Shown piece after piece: positions 44,970 to 54,172 of a stretch of DNA of 64,000 nt (positions are counted from its first letter, which is position 1; the number at the start of each line of letters is the position of its first letter). A program made the position numbers and the translations under genes. The notes beneath the pieces are model-generated. The model did no database searches. It worked only from the letters and a program-made list of their open reading frames with translations, and had not been told where the DNA came from. The stretch lies in NCBI RefSeq assembly GCF_003991565.1, contig NZ_CP032819.1, forward strand, positions 4,092,001 to 4,156,000, read 5' to 3'. The DNA is from Butyricimonas faecalis (GTDB lineage: Bacteria > Bacteroidota > Bacteroidia > Bacteroidales > Marinifilaceae).

Positions 44970-46526
44970 TTATGATTCATGATTTTCCGGTCCCTTTTTT
45001 ATCTGGTGGAACATAATTTTCAGTTCCGCAATGAGTAGGACGGTGAAAAGTATGGCGAACATCCAGAATGTGGTGATTACCCAGTCGGACGCTATTTTGG
45101 TAACGGCGACATTCGTGGGCATTAAGTCTTGTACGACCCAAGGTTGGCGGCCCACCTCTGCCACGATCCAACCGCATTGGGAGGCGATGTAAGCCAAGGG
45201 AACGCAGACAAGAGCCAGGTAAGGAATTAGTTTGAATTTCTCGAATTTTCTTTTCTTTGCATACCACAAGGAAAGAATGAATAGAAGTGTAAATAGCATC
45301 CCCAGGCCGACCATGATTCGGAAGCTATAGAACACGAGTGGCACATGGGGAATTGCATCGTGTGGTGAAGACAAATAGCCGTACCCGAAGTCGGAGTAGT
45401 TGGCTTTAAAGACTTGTAACGTGCTGTCGGCAAGGTGATGATTTCCGTCTTTCACGGCTTGTTTATATGTCTTCAAGGCATCGATGGCGGTGCGGCCGTT
45501 AGCCATACGCTGTTCCAAAGAGGGATAGGTGATACCTTCTTGTGACGTGTAACCGTCTAAAATATTTTGAATACCGGGGATGTAGGCGTTGAAGTCGTGA
45601 TACCCCAGAAAGGAAAGCATTTGGGGTATATGGATCGCGTACTCCATTTTTTTCATCTTGGGTGTCGGTAATGATGGATCGATTGTCGGAATACCGATTA
45701 CGGTGAATTCTACCCCGTTACCACCCTCGTTCAAGCCTTCCATGGCAGCGAATTTCATGGGTTGTGTTTTGGTTACATCCTGTGCACTGGAATCCCCCGT
45801 GTACATCGTGAGCAGGATACTGATTAACCCGAACACGGAGGCAAGCATGATACTCTTACGAGCGAATTCCAGGTTTCTTTTCTTCAGGATGAACCATGAG
45901 CTCACTCCTACCACGAAACAGGCCGAGAGCGTGTAGGCCGAAGTTACCGTGTGGGTAAATTTACTGATCGCGGTGGGAGAGAAGAGAATTGCCCAAAAGT
46001 CATCCATTTCATTCCTCGCTGTCAGAGGGTTGAATTCCATGCCGACAGGATTTTGCATCCAAGCATTGGCAACCAGAATCCATAAAGCTGAAATATTTGC
46101 CCCGACAAATACCATCCAAGTTGAAACCAGATGGAAGCGTTTGCTTACTTTATTCCAACCAAAGAACATAACGGCCACGAAGGTGGATTCCAAGAAAAAC
46201 GCGATAATACCTTCAATGGCCAGCGGGGCACCGAAAATATCCCCCACGAACCAAGAGTAGTTTGACCAGTTTGTCCCGAATTGGAATTCCAGAATTAATC
46301 CGGTAGCCACGCCGATGGCAAAGTTAATGCCGAATAGTTTCATCCAGAATTTAGTGGCATTCAGCCAACTTGGATCGCCCGTTTTTACCCACATGGTTTC
46401 CATGATGGCGAGCATCAGAGCCAGACCCAAGGTCAAGGGTACAAACATATAATGATAAATTGCTGTCATGGCGAATTGCCATCGTGACCACTCCACCAGA
46501 GTGGTTGTTGTCAGATCAAGAAGCAT
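44970..46526 (-). CDS. cydA: cytochrome bd quinol oxidase subunit I
   Basis: 518 residues. Heme ligands and conserved segments are present: H25 in AIYHYMFVPLTLGL, the GLILEFQFGTNW glutamates, FTHTVTSAY histidine, the KTQPMKFAAMEG quinol motif and YSFRIMVGLGM methionine. Carries hemes b558, b595 and d in the inner membrane and is the catalytic subunit of the oxidase. The gene for the DUF4492 protein precedes it by 4 bp. The last codons (ENHES) are encoded by an AT-rich repeated word also seen at 39434-39452. Confidence 0.96.
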   Translation of the reverse strand: MLLDLTTTTLVEWSRWQFAMTAIYHYMFVPLTLGLALMLAIMETMWVKTGDPSWLNATKFWMKLFGINFAIGVATGLILEFQFGTNWSNYSWFVGDIFGAPLAIEGIIAFFLESTFVAVMFFGWNKVSKRFHLVSTWMVFVGANISALWILVANAWMQNPVGMEFNPLTARNEMDDFWAILFSPTAISKFTHTVTSAYTLSACFVVGVSSWFILKKRNLEFARKSIMLASVFGLISILLTMYTGDSSAQDVTKTQPMKFAAMEGLNEGGNGVEFTVIGIPTIDPSLPTPKMKKMEYAIHIPQMLSFLGYHDFNAYIPGIQNILDGYTSQEGITYPSLEQRMANGRTAIDALKTYKQAVKDGNHHLADSTLQVFKANYSDFGYGYLSSPHDAIPHVPLVFYSFRIMVGLGMLFTLLFILSLWYAKKRKFEKFKLIPYLALVCVPLAYIASQCGWIVAEVGRQPWVVQDLMPTNVAVTKIASDWVITTFWMFAILFTVLLIAELKIMFHQIKKGPENHES

Positions 46527-46530
46527 GATA

Positions 46531-46740
46531 TTAAGGTTTTGTGGTTAATTCTTCAAAAACATGATTACTTCTCTCCTCGGCACTGTCGTAGTGGGAGTTG
46601 AGGTAATTGGGCATGAGCCAAAGTTTAAAAACTAAAAACATGATGCATAGCTTAATAATGATAATAAGCCAAAGAGTTCTTCCCCAGCGGGGCATACTCC
46701 TGAATCCATCGTAATATAGGTCCCAAGCTTTTCTTAGCAT
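46531..46740 (-). CDS. DUF4492 small membrane protein of the cyd operon
   Basis: 69 residues with one membrane helix (LWLIIIIKLCIMFLVFKLWL) after RAWDLYYDGFRSMPRWGR-like DUF4492 sequence (KAWDLYYDGFRSMPRWGRTL). Found ahead of cydAB in many Bacteroidetes and thought to help oxidase assembly. A -7-like TATCTTTG stands on the minus strand at 46789-46782, without a clear -33 partner. Confidence 0.88.
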   Translation of the reverse strand: MLRKAWDLYYDGFRSMPRWGRTLWLIIIIKLCIMFLVFKLWLMPNYLNSHYDSAEERSNHVFEELTTKP

Positions 46741-46946
46741 ACACGACTTTATTTTGTTATTTATCTATTAAAGAACGTAATCAAAGATAAAAATGTTTTC
46801 TTGATTTCCGTGTTTTTTTTGCATAAATAATACCTATCTACCGATAGAGTGAATTTATTTATTTATTTTTGGGGAAAGAAACGTGTAACGTCAAGTTGTT
46901 TTTGCCGTACACGGAGAGTTGTTGGTTATTTTGTAAAGTTTGAATT

Positions 46947-48059
46947 ATGAATAATATAGGAAAGTATTGTCTTGGAGGATTCGCTTTGGCGGTTGTGGGA
47001 TTTTTGTGCTGGTATTTTTCCTCCATAATAGCTTATATTTTGATTGCCGTGATCATCTCTTTTTTGGGGCGACCGGTGATGAATTGCTTGGAACGGCTGA
47101 AGGTCAAAGGGGTTCGGCTGCCGGAAGGCTTGCGAGCCGCGATAGCTCTGGTTTGTATCTGGGTGGTATTTATCCTTTTCTTTTACACGGTAATCCCGTT
47201 GGTGAGTCAAGAGTTCCAGTCATTAAGTGATATTAGTATCACGAATATCGTGAACAAGTTTGAAGATCCTCTGGCCGATTTGGAACAAGGATTGAAACGG
47301 TTTGGAATTCTTGAACCGGATCAAGATGTGAAAGAGTATATCGTGACGAACTTGAAGTCGGTGGTGGATGTCTCGCAGATTCAAAATATGTTCGGATCCT
47401 TGGCAGGCACGATCAGTAGTATTTTCATCGCCTTGTTTTCCGTAACGTTTATGGCCTTCTTTTTTTTGAAGGATAGTAAGTTATTTTACCGGATGTTGTT
47501 GACCGTCATACCGACACGTTACGGGGAAGGCGTGGGGAATGCGTTGGACTCGATTCAAAAATTATTGATGCGTTATTTTATCGGGATTACCTTCGAGGTA
47601 CTGATCGTGATGGGGTTGAATATTTTGGGATTGACGATCGTGGGGCTTCCGTTTAATAACGCGGTATTGATTGGTTTGATCACGGGGATTACGAATGTCA
47701 TTCCTTATATTGGTCCTCTGATCGGGGCGGCCTTCGGGTTGTCTGTTGGGATTGCAACGAATGTGGATGTCGATTTTTATACAGTGGTATTTCCTTTGTT
47801 GGTATACATGAGTATTGTTTTTATTATTACCCAGTTGATAGATAACGTGGTGTTACAGCCTTTGATTTACGGGAATAGTGTTCACGCTCACCCGATGGAG
47901 ATTTTTTTGGTGATACTGATCGCGGGAAATCTGGCGGGTATACCGGGAATGATCTTGGCGATACCGGGGTACACGGTTTTGAGGGTAATATTGAGGGAAT
48001 TTTTTAATAAATATAAATTGGTCAAGTCCTTGACCAAAGGACTGGAAGATGGAAAATGA
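46947..48059 (+). CDS. AI-2E family transporter (PerM type)
   Basis: 370 residues, eight predicted helices. Family marks: AYILIAVIISFLGRPVMNCL, FIALFSVTFMAFFFLKD, ITGITNVIPYIGPLIGAAFG, and QPLIYGNSVHAHPMEIFL. Members include autoinducer-2 exporters and Na+/H+ antiporter-like proteins; the substrate is not shown. Divergent from the cyd operon. A hairpin AACTAAAAG/CTTTTAGTT (48061-48092) follows its stop. Confidence 0.9.
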   Translation: MNNIGKYCLGGFALAVVGFLCWYFSSIIAYILIAVIISFLGRPVMNCLERLKVKGVRLPEGLRAAIALVCIWVVFILFFYTVIPLVSQEFQSLSDISITNIVNKFEDPLADLEQGLKRFGILEPDQDVKEYIVTNLKSVVDVSQIQNMFGSLAGTISSIFIALFSVTFMAFFFLKDSKLFYRMLLTVIPTRYGEGVGNALDSIQKLLMRYFIGITFEVLIVMGLNILGLTIVGLPFNNAVLIGLITGITNVIPYIGPLIGAAFGLSVGIATNVDVDFYTVVFPLLVYMSIVFIITQLIDNVVLQPLIYGNSVHAHPMEIFLVILIAGNLAGIPGMILAIPGYTVLRVILREFFNKYKLVKSLTKGLEDGK

Positions 48060-48112
48060 AAACTAAAAGCGGAGTTTGTTTCACTTTTAGTTTTTCACTT
48101 TTATCTTTTAGT

Positions 48113-49663
48113 TCAAATAGCTCCTCGCATCCGGTCCTCAAAGGCCGAAAGGGCTGCTTTTGCTCCTTCTCCCATGGCGATGATGATTTGTTTGTAGGGG
48201 ACTGTGGAGACATCTCCCGCGGCATAGATTCCCGGAATATTCGTACGGCAATGCGTGTCAATAGCAATTTCTCCCATTCGATTCGTGTCGACCACTTCCC
48301 GGAAAACACCGCTATTGGGCATTAGCCCGATCTGAACGAAAATTCCGTCCAATTCGATGGTGCGAGCCTCTTCGGTTGCCCGATTTTTTACCCGAATACC
48401 TGTTACCTTATCCCCGTTGCCGATAACTTCAAGAGTTTGTGAACTGACAAAGACTTCCACGTTGGGTAGACTCTTTAGTTTTTCTTGCAACACTTGGTCG
48501 GCCTTTAAATGGTCCAGGAATTCCAATACGGTAACTTTTGAACATATTCCTGCCAAATCAATGGCAGCCTCTATCCCTGAGTTTCCTCCTCCTACAACAG
48601 CAACGTGTTTGCCTTTGTAGAACGGTCCGTCGCAATGTGGGCAGAACGCGACACCTCTGCCGATATACTCTGCCTCTCCCGGTACGTTCAGTTTTCTCCA
48701 ACTGGCTCCGGTAGCCACGATAACTGCCGGTGCGGAGAATTTCTCCCCGGTAGCCGTGGAAAGTTCTTTTTGTTTGTCCTTTAATTCTATTTTTTCGATT
48801 CGCCGATGTTCTAACAAGTCAATCGGGTAACATTGTAAATGTGTCCGTAAATTATCTGCCAATTGATTTCCTGTTGTTTCCGGGACAGAGATCAGGTTTT
48901 CAATTCCCACCGTTTCTTTGACTTGTCCCCCGATGCGTTCCGCTATAACTGCCACGTTCAATCCTTTTCGTGCAGAGTAAATGGCGGCTGCCGAACCCGC
49001 TGGGCCTCCTCCTAGAACGATGACATCATAACTTTTTTCTTTCGTCTCCAGCGTGTTTTCTTGGATCCCGTATTGTGCCTCAAGTTTGTTTAATAATTCA
49101 CCGAATTCTCCTCTTCCGACATGAATAAGTTTTCCATCAGCAAACACGGAAGGTACACCCTGTATCTTTAATTCTTCTACTTCATCCTGATAGATGGCCC
49201 CGTCAACCATTTCGTGGTGGATTTGTGGATTTAATGTAGCCATGGCATTTAATGCCTGCACGACATCCGGACAGTTGGTACAAGTTAAAGATACGTAGGT
49301 TGTCAAGTGAATCGGGCCTTTCAATGCTTTTACCCGGTTACAAATGGTCTCGTCCGGAAAATTCTTTCCTTTCCCGTCTGCATTCATGATGGCAAGCAGA
49401 AGAGAGGTGAACTCGTGCCCATTGGGAACACCCCGGAATTTGATACCTGTGGGCTCTCCGTTTTTCAGTAAAGCAAACTCTAATTCCTTTCCCTCTCTAA
49501 TCCGGCAAGAAATTTTATCCGTACATTCAGCCACGTCAGCCAACATCTCTGTTAATTCCTGACGACTTTCGTGTTGAGGAGCTACGGCGATGTCCAACGT
49601 GTATTGTGCCTCTAAAACAGCGAAAATGTTTTTAAGTTGATCTTTTAAAGAGATATCTAGCAT
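48113..49663 (-). CDS. ahpF: alkyl hydroperoxide reductase subunit F
   Basis: 516 residues. An N-terminal double thioredoxin fold with the CTNC pair (CTNCPDVVQAL) is followed by FAD binding (VIVLGGGPAGSAAAIYSARKG), the redox pair CPHCDGPFYKG, and NAD(P)H binding (VAVVGGGNSGIEAAIDLAG). It passes electrons from NADH to AhpC. It lies 97 bp downstream of ahpC, with a terminator-like hairpin between them. Confidence 0.96.
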   Translation of the reverse strand: MLDISLKDQLKNIFAVLEAQYTLDIAVAPQHESRQELTEMLADVAECTDKISCRIREGKELEFALLKNGEPTGIKFRGVPNGHEFTSLLLAIMNADGKGKNFPDETICNRVKALKGPIHLTTYVSLTCTNCPDVVQALNAMATLNPQIHHEMVDGAIYQDEVEELKIQGVPSVFADGKLIHVGRGEFGELLNKLEAQYGIQENTLETKEKSYDVIVLGGGPAGSAAAIYSARKGLNVAVIAERIGGQVKETVGIENLISVPETTGNQLADNLRTHLQCYPIDLLEHRRIEKIELKDKQKELSTATGEKFSAPAVIVATGASWRKLNVPGEAEYIGRGVAFCPHCDGPFYKGKHVAVVGGGNSGIEAAIDLAGICSKVTVLEFLDHLKADQVLQEKLKSLPNVEVFVSSQTLEVIGNGDKVTGIRVKNRATEEARTIELDGIFVQIGLMPNSGVFREVVDTNRMGEIAIDTHCRTNIPGIYAAGDVSTVPYKQIIIAMGEGAKAALSAFEDRMRGAI

Positions 49664-49722
49664 ATAATTTAGAATTTAGAATTTAAAATTTAGAATTTAG
49701 AATGAGGGGGAAGGCGGGTAAA

Positions 49723-49748
49723 AAGGGGTGTCGTGTAATGCACCCCTT
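49723..49748 (-). terminator. terminator/attenuator between ahpC and ahpF
   Basis: On the minus strand AAGGGGTG (49748-49741) pairs with CACCCCTT (49730-49723) and is followed at once by a T-run. It should lower ahpF expression relative to ahpC. AT-rich words (ATTTAGAATTTAGAA) fill 49669-49703. Confidence 0.65.
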
Positions 49749-49760
49749 GGAAGGTCTTGA

Positions 49761-50327
49761 TTAGATTTTTCCAACCAAATCAATACTCGGTTTCAGCGTG
49801 CTTGCTCCTTTTTTCCATTTTGCAGGGCAAACTTCGTTCGGGTGTTCTGCCACGAATTGAGCGGCTTCTACTTTTCGAAGTAATTCGTCGGCATTACGTC
49901 CGATGTTGTTGTCGTGAATTTCAGCAATCTTGATCTTTCCTTCCGGGTTTACCACGAATGTCCCGCGATAAGCCATTCCGTCTTCCTCGATCATCACCCC
50001 GAAACCTCGGCTCAACACTCCGGTCGGGTCAGCCAACATCGGGTATTTGATTTTACGGATACTTTCCGAGGCATCGTGCCATGCTTTGTGTACGAAATGA
50101 GAATCCGTGCTTACAGAGTAGACTTCTACTCCCATGGCTTGAAACTGCTCGTATTTCTCTGCCACGTCAACGAGTTCGGTCGGACAAACAAAGGTAAAAT
50201 CTGCGGGGTAGAAAAAGAAGATTGCCCACTTGCCTTTTATGTCTTCGCTACTTATTGTTTTAAACTCTCCGTTATGAAATGCCTGAACTTTGAACTCAGG
50301 AAGTTGTGAATTGATAATTGGTTCCAT
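49761..50327 (-). CDS. ahpC: peroxiredoxin AhpC
   Basis: 188 residues, typical 2-Cys peroxiredoxin. The peroxidatic cysteine lies in DFTFVCPTEL and the resolving cysteine in EVCPAKWKKG. It reduces hydrogen peroxide and organic peroxides in the cytoplasm and is recharged by AhpF. A -7-like box TATTTTTG lies on the minus strand at 50377-50370. OxyR control is usual for the pair; I cannot identify an OxyR site. Confidence 0.97.
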   Translation of the reverse strand: MEPIINSQLPEFKVQAFHNGEFKTISSEDIKGKWAIFFFYPADFTFVCPTELVDVAEKYEQFQAMGVEVYSVSTDSHFVHKAWHDASESIRKIKYPMLADPTGVLSRGFGVMIEEDGMAYRGTFVVNPEGKIKIAEIHDNNIGRNADELLRKVEAAQFVAEHPNEVCPAKWKKGASTLKPSIDLVGKI

Positions 50328-50447
50328 TGTTTTTTATTTTATAAGTGTTCTTGTTTTTATTTTCTAATACAAAAATATATCATTTATTTTTATTAAAACA
50401 AGAAAACCAATTGAATTATTCTATGTGTGGATAGATAAAACTAATAT

Positions 50448-50699
50448 TTAAATTTTATTCTCGTATTCTCGCATGAATTCATCCGCAATATAGAGATTAC
50501 CGTAGAGATAAAGCCCGGTTGTCTTATCGTGCAGATCGGCACAAGTCTTGCTTTCGTAGAATAATTGTAATGCTCGGACCGGGGCAATATCCAAGCGTTT
50601 CGCTAGTTCGGCGGATATAATGCCGATGCGGTTACTCAATATCATTTCTTGAATTTCGGGTGACTTTACCGGGTCATTCTGCAAGTTCTGTTCTTTCAT
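50448..50699 (-). CDS. DUF3791-family protein, third gene of the cassette
   Basis: About 83 residues from ATG 50699. Contains GIISAELAKRLDIAPVRALQ, the same kind of helical DUF3791 domain as the protein at 51162, which shows SCIEGVARKLGIPYQEVFAR. It overlaps the end of the DUF3990 gene by 26 bp, so the two are translationally coupled. Two such small proteins bracketing DUF3990 suggest an immunity or antitoxin role, but this is inference. Confidence 0.75.
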   Translation of the reverse strand: MKEQNLQNDPVKSPEIQEMILSNRIGIISAELAKRLDIAPVRALQLFYESKTCADLHDKTTGLYLYGNLYIADEFMREYENKI

Positions 50700-51165
50700 A
50701 AACAAGATATTTGTCTGTAATACTTTGGTCTAACAAACATATTTGGTTGTTGGGCTGATATTGGGCTAGGCGTTGCAATGCTACATCGGCACTCATCAAG
50801 CCGGACATGTATAAGTTTATCGTATCGATAACCCGGTCATTGGCTACGCCTCCTTCTACATAGTCGTAAATGGATGCAGGATTCTCGCCTCTGCGGCTGG
50901 CGACGATAAAGTTCAGCCACTCTGTATCGTAGGCTTTAAATATCTTGCAACGGGCTTCAGTCAGAATAGCGTCACGATCAAGTTGATAGATGTTAATGAC
51001 TGCTTGGGTTTTACGGCGTTTGGCCGTTGTGATAGCCCAACGATACGCTTGTTCTTTTATATCGGTCACATAGAAACCACGACCGAAATCCAAATTCTCT
51101 CGTCCTAATCGACACAGAGGTGAGTTCACTTGCTCCGTTCCACCATGATACACGGTTATAGTCAT
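50674..51165 (-). CDS. DUF3990 protein (ADP-ribosyltransferase-like, possible toxin)
   Basis: 163 residues from ATG 51165, whose ATGA overlaps the stop of the preceding gene. The pattern ITVYHGG, then LDFGRGFYVTDIKEQAYRW and DYVEGGVANDRVID, resembles the R / S-T / E-type folds of ADP-ribosyltransferase relatives and fits DUF3990. The family is often found with DUF3791 partners. A nucleotide-modifying effector or toxin is a guess based on the fold-like pattern and gene pairing; no activity is shown by sequence. Confidence 0.78.
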   Translation of the reverse strand: MTITVYHGGTEQVNSPLCRLGRENLDFGRGFYVTDIKEQAYRWAITTAKRRKTQAVINIYQLDRDAILTEARCKIFKAYDTEWLNFIVASRRGENPASIYDYVEGGVANDRVIDTINLYMSGLMSADVALQRLAQYQPNNQICLLDQSITDKYLVYERTELAE

Positions 51166-51401
51166 CGTTTTGCCTCCCATGTTATTAAACATTCCACCAT
51201 ATTGTCAGTTACATGTTCACGACTTTCCGTGTGGAGCGTGTCATAGTAGGGTAGAATGTAATTTTCAATCATACCCACGCGTTTCATACGGGCAAATACT
51301 TCTTGGTAAGGGATTCCAAGTTTGCGAGCAACGCCTTCGATGCAAGAGGCGGCGAATGATAGTATTAGTTCCGTGTGCGATAATTCTATTAGATTTTTCA
51401 T
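51162..51401 (-). CDS. DUF3791-family protein, first gene of the cassette
   Basis: 79 residues from ATG 51401 (MKNLIELSHTELILSFAASC); a GTG 18 bases upstream is less likely because a -7-like TAACTTTG lies at 51428-51421 on the minus strand. Ends with EHVTDNMVECLITWEAKR, the stop sharing bases with the next ATG. It starts the three-gene cassette. Confidence 0.75.
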   Translation of the reverse strand: MKNLIELSHTELILSFAASCIEGVARKLGIPYQEVFARMKRVGMIENYILPYYDTLHTESREHVTDNMVECLITWEAKR

Positions 51402-51504
51402 CGAGTGTATGTTTATCACACAAAGTTATAAAAATAATGTCGATGAAAAGAGAAAATGATGTTGTTCTTTTGGTAAAATAGCGTGGGGAGAAAATGACTT
51501 GAAT

Positions 51505-51539
51505 AAGGTTTACGTCTGAAATTCACAGACGTAAACCTT
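51505..51539 (-). terminator. hairpin after lon
   Basis: AAGGTTTACGTCTG (51505-51518) pairs perfectly with CAGACGTAAACCTT (51526-51539). Ten bases past the lon stop. No long T-run on the minus strand, so termination strength is uncertain. Confidence 0.6.
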
Positions 51540-51548
51540 GGTTATTTT

Positions 51549-53962
51549 TTAGATTAAGGCAATGTCCAATACTTCCCGAATGTGGTCGACGAAGTGGAAT
51601 TTAATGCCTTTGACGTATTCTTTTTTTATCTCGTCAATATCTTTTTTGTTTTCCCGACAAAGGATAATCTCTTTGATGCCGGCGCGTTTGGCAGCAAGGA
51701 TCTTTTCCCGGATACCACCCACGGGGAGAACTTTACCCCTCAGCGTGATCTCTCCGGTCATGGCGAGGGCTTTCTTTACCTTTCTTCCGGTTAGCGATGA
51801 GGCTAACGAGGTGACCATGGTGATACCTGCCGAGGGACCGTCTTTCGGAACGGCACCTGCCGGGACGTGGATATGAATATTGTGTTCTTCCACGGCAGAG
51901 GGCTGTATGCCCAGCTCTTCGGCGTGTGATTTGATGTATTCCAATGCCAGGGTGGCAGACTCTTTCATCACGTCGCCTAGGCTTCCTGTCATGGTTAGCG
52001 TGCCTTTCCCTTTGCTGATGCTGGATTCCACGTAAAGGATCTCACCACCCACGGCTGTCCACGCTAAACCTGTAACCACTCCCGGTAACTCGTTACCCTG
52101 GTATTCTTCCCGGGTAAAGATGGGGGTGCCCAAGTATTCTTCCACGGTAGTCTTTGTCGGTTTAATCGTGAAAGACGAGTCCATGGCCACTTTCTTTGCC
52201 ACTTGACGCATGATTTTTGCCAAAGTTTTATCTAATCCCCGTACTCCCGATTCCCGGGTGTATTTATCGATGATGAAGTTTAGTATATCATCGGTAAATT
52301 CGATTTGTTCTGCTTTCAGCCCGTGATTCACCAGTTGCTTGGGGATCAAATGCCGTTTGGCAATCTCTATTTTTTCTTCCATGAGGTAACCGCTCACTTC
52401 GATCATTTCCATACGATCCCTTAACGGGGGAGCAATCGTTGAAATGTCGTTTGCCGTGGCGATAAACATGACTTTCGATAAGTCGTAGTCCACGTCCAGA
52501 TAGTTATCATGGAAGGTTGTGTTCTGTTCCGGATCAAGTACTTCCAATAGGGCAGATTGTGGATCTCCCCGGAAATCCTGACCGACTTTGTCAATCTCGT
52601 CCAGTATGAATACGGGATTTGATGTACCCGCTTTCTTGATACTTTGGATGATTCGGCCGGGCATGGCTCCAATATAGGTGCGACGGTGTCCCCGAATTTC
52701 GGATTCATCGTGTAAACCTCCCAATGACATACGTACGAACTCCCGGTTAAGTGCCCGGGCAACAGATTTGCCCAAAGAGGTCTTGCCCACCCCGGAGGGC
52801 CGTATAGGCACAGGATCGGGGATTTCATATCTCCTTTCAGTTTCAGTACGGCAAGGTATTCGAGAATTCTCTCTTTCACCTTGTCCAATCCGTAATGATC
52901 GGCATCCAGTATTTCGGATGCTTTCTTCAGATCGAAATTGTCTTCAGAGTAGTGTTCCCACGGTAATTCTGTCAATTCTTTCACGTAGTTGAATTGCACG
53001 GAATAGTCCGGGGTGGAGGGGTTTTGGCGTTTCAATTTTTGAAGTTCCTTTTCAAAAATTTCCTGCACGTTCTTTCCCCACTTTTTCTTTTTGGCTGCCT
53101 CTTCCAATTCTTGAAGGTCTTCATCCACCGGGTTGGCACCCAGCTCGTTTTGGATGGTCTTCATCTGTTGGTGGAGCAAGTATTCCCGTTGTTGTTTATC
53201 CAGATCGACTTTCACTTTTTTCTGGATGTCCTCTTTGAGTTCCAGTATCTTGACTTGTTTGCCTAAAAGTTCCAGTAATTTGGTTGCCCGTTCTTTTAAG
53301 AGGTCAATTTCCAGTAATTCCTGTTTATTTCGGTAGTCAATATCCGTGTTCGAGGAAATGAAATTGATTAGGAATAGCATACTCTCGATGTTTTTCAAGG
53401 CGAAGCCGGCTTCGTTCGGAATGTTGCTGGAGTATTTTACAATCTTGAGAGCCATGTCCTTTAACGCCTCTCCGATGGCATTGTACTCTTGATCTTCTTC
53501 CGTGATCTTCTCCTCTTGCTTAACAATGATTTTTCCCACGTGATAGGGTTCGTCATACAGGATGTCGTCGAGTTCGAATCTTTTTTTACCTTGTATGATA
53601 GCCGTTGTGGTGCCATCCGGCATTTCCAGAATCTTCAAAACGGTAGCTACCGTGCCGATCGTGTACAGGTCTTCCAGTTTCGGGTTTTCGGTATTGGTGT
53701 CTCTTTGGGCAATAACACCGAAAGGTGCGCTGCTTTTGTACACGTACCGGATAAGTTTCAATGACTTCTCCCTGCCAATATTTATAGGAATTATGACGCC
53801 CGGGAACAGAACCGTGTTCCGTAGCGGTAAAATTGGCAGGGTGTCAGGAATATCCGTGTGGTCGTTGAGCATTTCTTTCTCGTCTCCCAAGATGGATAAA
53901 TAATCCTGATTGTTGTCCGCCAAGCTTTCTTGTAAAATATCTTTTAAGTCTATGTTATTCAT
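51549..53962 (-). pseudogene. lon: ATP-dependent protease Lon, frameshifted inside the Walker A motif
   Basis: The first frame (from 53962) gives the N-terminal substrate domain (LPILPLRNTVLFPGVIIPI) and coiled region up to LCLYGPPG; the second frame continues [19 protein letters not shown] and ends at 51549 with the protease domain (catalytic Ser in [10 protein letters not shown], Lys in [14 protein letters not shown]). One missing G (C-run on the plus strand at 52790-52793) accounts for the break, and with it the protein is about 804 residues, normal for Lon. Lon removes damaged and regulatory proteins. A natural break in the P-loop of such a gene is unlikely, so an assembly error is my first explanation. 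Confidence 0.9.
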
Positions 53963-54120
53963 TATGATCTCCTTATCTCTATTGGTTTAAACTTTTCCAC
54001 ATGTGGTTTATCTTCTGTTTCCCCGTGATTAGCTTTGTCTCAAAAAACTGACATTTTGACAAAAAGGTACTGAAAAATAAACCACTACATAATAGGACAA
54101 TTCCTATGCCAAATATTTTT

Positions 54121-54151
54121 TTTGTGATCTATGATGCATTTGTTACTTTTG
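54121..54151 (+). promoter_or_regulatory. promoter for the GlmU-like gene
   Basis: TTTG at 54121-54124, 19 bases, TACTTTTG at 54144-54151; an upstream in-frame ATG at 54131 falls inside the promoter, which supports the start at 54173. Confidence 0.65.
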
Positions 54152-54172
54152 TGTGCAAATATAAAACACACG

